DNA of 8,595 bases, from contig JAUVPA010000069.1 of assembly GCA_030598905.1 (NCBI GenBank), forward strand, positions 1 through 8,595, read 5' to 3'. Made by a program: the position numbers and the translations under genes. Below the pieces are notes generated by a model. That model worked only from the letters and a program-made list of their open reading frames with translations. It did no database searches and was not told where the DNA came from. Shown in pieces: positions 6,428 to 8,595 of this stretch. The DNA is from Acidimicrobiia bacterium (GTDB taxonomy: Bacteria; Actinomycetota; Acidimicrobiia; Spongiisociales; UBA5794). The number at the start of each line of letters is the position of its first letter. The stretch's first letter is position 1.

Positions 6428-7830
6428 ACAAGATCGATCTTCCAGCTGCGGAACCCGATCGGGCTGCCGAAGAGTTGGCCGGTGTGCTTGGTGGCTCTCC
6501 TGAAGAAGTGATCCGCCTGTCGGCGAAAACCGGTGAGGGCGTCGACGAGCTGCTCGAGGCCATCGTTCATCGCCTTCCCGAACCCGGGGGAAACGCTCAG
6601 GCACCGCTGCGTGCTCTCGTGTTCGACTCGTTCTACGACATCTATCGCGGAGTCGTTTGTCATGTACGCGTCGTCGACGGCCGACTTCATGAAGGCGAGA
6701 GAGTCGCTTTCATGGCGACCGACGAACATGCCGAAGCTGCTGAAGTCGGCATCCGTCGGCCCCACAACGAGCGGACTGGGCGTCTGGGAACGGGTGAGGT
6801 GGGTTACCTCATCACCGGCATCAAGGAGATCGACCTGATCCGCGTGGGCGACACCGTGACCATCGCCGGCTTCCAAGCACGCCATGCGCTTGCCGGCTAC
6901 CTCGAACCGAAGCCGATGGTGTTCTCGGGGCTGTTCCCAACCGACGGAGACGACTTCGAACGGCTCCGTGAGGCGCTCGAGAAGCTCCGTCTCAACGACT
7001 CATCGCTGGTGTATCAAGCGGAGACGAGCCGCGCTCTCGGGTTCGGCTTTCGTTGCGGCTTCCTCGGTCTTCTCCATATGGAGATCGTACGTGAACGGCT
7101 CGAACGCGAGTACGACCTCGATCTCGTGGCGACGGCTCCATCGGTGGCATACCTCGCCAACACGGCGACGGGTGAGCAGGTGGGTGTGAGGAGCCCTCAG
7201 GATCTTCCGGACCGGGCACTGCTGATTTCCATCGAAGAGCCTTACGTGAAAGTCATGATCATCACGCCTTCGCAATACATAGGCACGGTCATGGATCTCG
7301 TTCAATCGCGCCGTGGCGAGATGGGCGACATGACGTATCTGTCGCCCGAGCGGGTCGAGCTTCATTATTCGATTCCGCTTGCCGAGATCGTCTTTGACTT
7401 CTTCGACCAGTTGAAGTCGAGGACGCGGGGTTACGCCTCGATGGACTACGAACCCGACGTCTACCGAGAGTCCGACTTGGTCCGCGTGGACATCCTCCTC
7501 AACTCGGTTCCCGTCGACGCATTCTCGTCGATTGTTCACAAGGACAAGGCCTACACCTACGGCAGAGCCATGGTCGACCGCCTTCGCGAGTTGATCCCAC
7601 GCCAGCTGTTCGACGTTCCCGTCCAGGCGGCCATCGGAAGCCGGATCATCGCCAGGGAGACGATCAAGGCGAAGCGCAAAGACGTGCTGGCCAAGTGTTA
7701 TGGCGGCGACGTCACGCGAAAGCGCAAGCTCCTGGAACGCCAGAAGGAGGGCAAGCGCAGGATGAAGATGGTCGGCCAGGTCGAAGTTCCCCAAGACGCC
7801 TTCGTCGCCGCGCTGAGCCTTGAGCCGTGA
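6424..7830 (+). CDS. lepA: LepA C-terminal fragment: end of GTPase domain, domains 2-3, EF-G-like domain V and LepA C-terminal domain
   Basis: This frame has a GTG at 6424, but LepA-like sequence in it already begins at 6391, so the GTG is an internal Val codon and probably not a real start. It holds NKIDLP (G4) and SAKTGEGV (G5, about residue 161 of the rebuilt protein). Further on are GFRCGFLGLLHMEIVRERLE, PYVKVMIITPSQYIG, the EF4-specific block FDFFDQLKSRTRGYASMDYE, and the C-terminal KCYGGD and RKRKLLERQKEGKRRMK motifs (about 552-575 of the rebuilt protein). It ends at TGA 7828-7830, which overlaps the hemW start. Confidence 0.88.
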   Translation: MNKIDLPAAEPDRAAEELAGVLGGSPEEVIRLSAKTGEGVDELLEAIVHRLPEPGGNAQAPLRALVFDSFYDIYRGVVCHVRVVDGRLHEGERVAFMATDEHAEAAEVGIRRPHNERTGRLGTGEVGYLITGIKEIDLIRVGDTVTIAGFQARHALAGYLEPKPMVFSGLFPTDGDDFERLREALEKLRLNDSSLVYQAETSRALGFGFRCGFLGLLHMEIVRERLEREYDLDLVATAPSVAYLANTATGEQVGVRSPQDLPDRALLISIEEPYVKVMIITPSQYIGTVMDLVQSRRGEMGDMTYLSPERVELHYSIPLAEIVFDFFDQLKSRTRGYASMDYEPDVYRESDLVRVDILLNSVPVDAFSSIVHKDKAYTYGRAMVDRLRELIPRQLFDVPVQAAIGSRIIARETIKAKRKDVLAKCYGGDVTRKRKLLERQKEGKRRMKMVGQVEVPQDAFVAALSLEP

Positions 7831-8595
7831 GCTACGACTCCCATTCCTCCCCCTCAGGGGGCGGTGGCGGTGGGGGACAACGTGCCGAGCGCAGCGAGGT
7901 TGAGGGGGACGCGCCTGACTCTCCGCAGCTTGCAGATGCCGCGATCAAGCTCCGCTCCGCGTACATCCACATTCCGTTCTGTGCGCGTCGCTGCCCCTAT
8001 TGCGACTTCGCGGTGGTGACGCCAGACGACCGGACCTCCCCAGTAGTTGGCTACGTCGAAGCCCTTGTCGCCGAGATTGGCATGGCAGATCCCTGGGGCC
8101 CGCTCGACGCCGTCAACCTCGGCGGCGGGACACCATCGACCCTCGCTGCCGACGATCTCTCGCGCATCGTTACCGCAGTCGACGCCGCCCACGGCATCCG
8201 CGAGGGAGCGGAGGTCAGCATCGAGGTGAACCCGGAGGACTGGAGCCCCGCATATGCGGAATCCGTGGCGGGCACCCGATTCAACCGGGTGTCGTTGGGC
8301 GTTCAATCGTTCGATGACGCCGTGCTTGCTGCGCTTGGTCGGCAGCACACAGCACGCGACGCAGAGGAGGCCGTTGGGGTGGCCCGCGATGCCGGCTTCA
8401 ACTCGATCAATGTCGACCTCATCTATGGATCGACGGCCGAGTCCGACGCCTCGTGGCGAGGGACCGTCGAAAGAGCACTTGCCCTCGAGCCCGACCACCT
8501 CTCGGCGTACGCGCTCACGGTCGAGCCTGGCACGCAGCTCAGCCGAGATGTGCTCGGTGGGGCGCCGGCACCCGATGGCGACACACAAGCCGACC
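7827..8595 (+). CDS. hemW: HemW, radical SAM haem chaperone (coproporphyrinogen III oxidase-like), 3' truncated
   Basis: The frame is open from GTG 7827 to the window end, giving 256 codons. HemW proteins are HemN-like radical SAM proteins that bind and deliver haem and generally are not true coproporphyrinogen oxidases. The [4Fe-4S] cluster motif is CARRCPYC (Cys52, Cys56, Cys59) within YIHIPFC. NLGGGTPST, the radical SAM GGE-like segment, follows. EVNPED, RVSLGVQSFDD, NVDLIYG and HLSAYALTVEPGT come next in family order. The C-terminal HNxxYW haem motif lies beyond the window. GTG 7827 overlaps the lepA stop in GTGA and is the only ATG/GTG/TTG in frame between the lepA stop and the cluster motif. 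It gives about 44 residues before the conserved AYIHIPFC, whereas most relatives have only a few. The extension contains seven glycines (11-17), then QRAERSEVEGDAP. lepA followed by hemW is a common order. Confidence 0.9.
   Translation, partial: MSYDSHSSPSGGGGGGGQRAERSEVEGDAPDSPQLADAAIKLRSAYIHIPFCARRCPYCDFAVVTPDDRTSPVVGYVEALVAEIGMADPWGPLDAVNLGGGTPSTLAADDLSRIVTAVDAAHGIREGAEVSIEVNPEDWSPAYAESVAGTRFNRVSLGVQSFDDAVLAALGRQHTARDAEEAVGVARDAGFNSINVDLIYGSTAESDASWRGTVERALALEPDHLSAYALTVEPGTQLSRDVLGGAPAPDGDTQAD
7849..7908. repeat. 60-base GC-rich segment bounded by 8-base inverted repeats inside the start of hemW
   Basis: CCCCCTCA (7849-7856) and TGAGGGGG (7901-7908) are perfect inverted copies bounding 60 bases, which is exactly 20 codons. 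The left arm can also fold on itself as CCCCC-TCA-GGGGG (7849-7861). Inside lies a G-rich tract encoding seven glycines, then CGTGCCGAGCGCAGCGAGG. The segment encodes a low-complexity stretch absent from typical HemW. It resembles a small palindromic element inserted in frame, but only one copy is in the window, so repetition in the genome is untested. Confidence 0.5.

Larger units (their letters stand above)
6041..7830 (+). pseudogene. lepA: lepA (elongation factor 4) interrupted by a single-base frameshift
   Basis: Two overlapping frames together encode one LepA/EF4, a ribosome-bound GTPase of the EF-G-like family implicated in back-translocation or ribosome biogenesis. Frame one matches LepA up to Leu117 (codon 6389-6391) and then reads nonsense to TGA 6425-6427. 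From 6391 the -1 frame continues the expected sequence AIESGLEIVPVVNKIDLP without a missing residue. Restoring one base (most simply a second G next to 6391, CTGGCG for CTGCG) gives 597 codons, about 596 residues, against 599 in E. coli. All downstream domains look conserved and free of other damage. No slippery heptamer or shift-promoting structure is obvious at the site, so programmed frameshifting is unlikely. A sequencing or assembly error is the simplest cause; a recent true mutation or strain-level variant is the alternative. Confidence 0.9.

Noticed and set aside
7000..7794. Open frame on the minus strand (264 codons) opposite lepA
   Set aside because: It lies wholly within conserved LepA coding sequence and shows no domain; it is a codon-bias shadow.
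7854..8588. Open frame on the minus strand (244 codons) opposite hemW
   Set aside because: The plus strand carries the full ordered set of HemW motifs through this region; the antisense product is not recognisable.

Overview
The window is a GC-rich, densely packed piece of an actinobacterial chromosome. The gene content and the GreA, S20 and HemW sequences suggest Acidimicrobiia or a related high-GC lineage, but this placement comes from pattern recognition and no phylogeny was run. The backbone order comEC, holA, rpsT (reversed), lepA, hemW is a familiar actinobacterial housekeeping arrangement. I found no CRISPR array, tRNA, rRNA, transposase, phage gene or defence system.

Left part (1-1755, + strand): the 3' end of the DNA-uptake channel gene comEC, a small DinB-fold (DUF664) gene, and holA (DNA polymerase III delta subunit), with gaps of 10-11 bases, so probably one transcript. 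Middle part (1743-5212, + strand): a possible promoter and a strong Shine-Dalgarno site lead into an apparent three-gene unit. It holds an LLM-class flavin- or F420-dependent oxidoreductase, a Rid (YjgF/UK114) family protein that overlaps it by 4 bases and lacks the catalytic Arg of RidA, and a cytosolic S9 prolyl-oligopeptidase-type serine peptidase. This unit separates holA from rpsT and is the most accessory-looking part of the window.

Right part: greA and rpsT lie on the minus strand as a probable rpsT-greA operon. The greA 3' end overlaps the peptidase 3' end tail to tail by 20 bases. A 93-base divergent region separates rpsT from lepA on the plus strand. lepA (elongation factor 4) is interrupted by an apparent single-base deletion near 6391; putting one base back gives a normal-length protein of about 596 residues. 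hemW (radical SAM haem chaperone) starts at a GTG overlapping the lepA stop by 4 bases and runs off the window. Its N-terminus carries an unusual glycine-rich extension encoded by a 60-base segment bounded by 8-base inverted repeats, which may be a dispersed palindromic element inserted in frame.

Most of the window is ordinary housekeeping DNA. The points worth a second look are the lepA frameshift, the palindrome-bounded hemW extension and the oxidoreductase-Rid-peptidase cassette. I do not see a clearly new multi-gene system.
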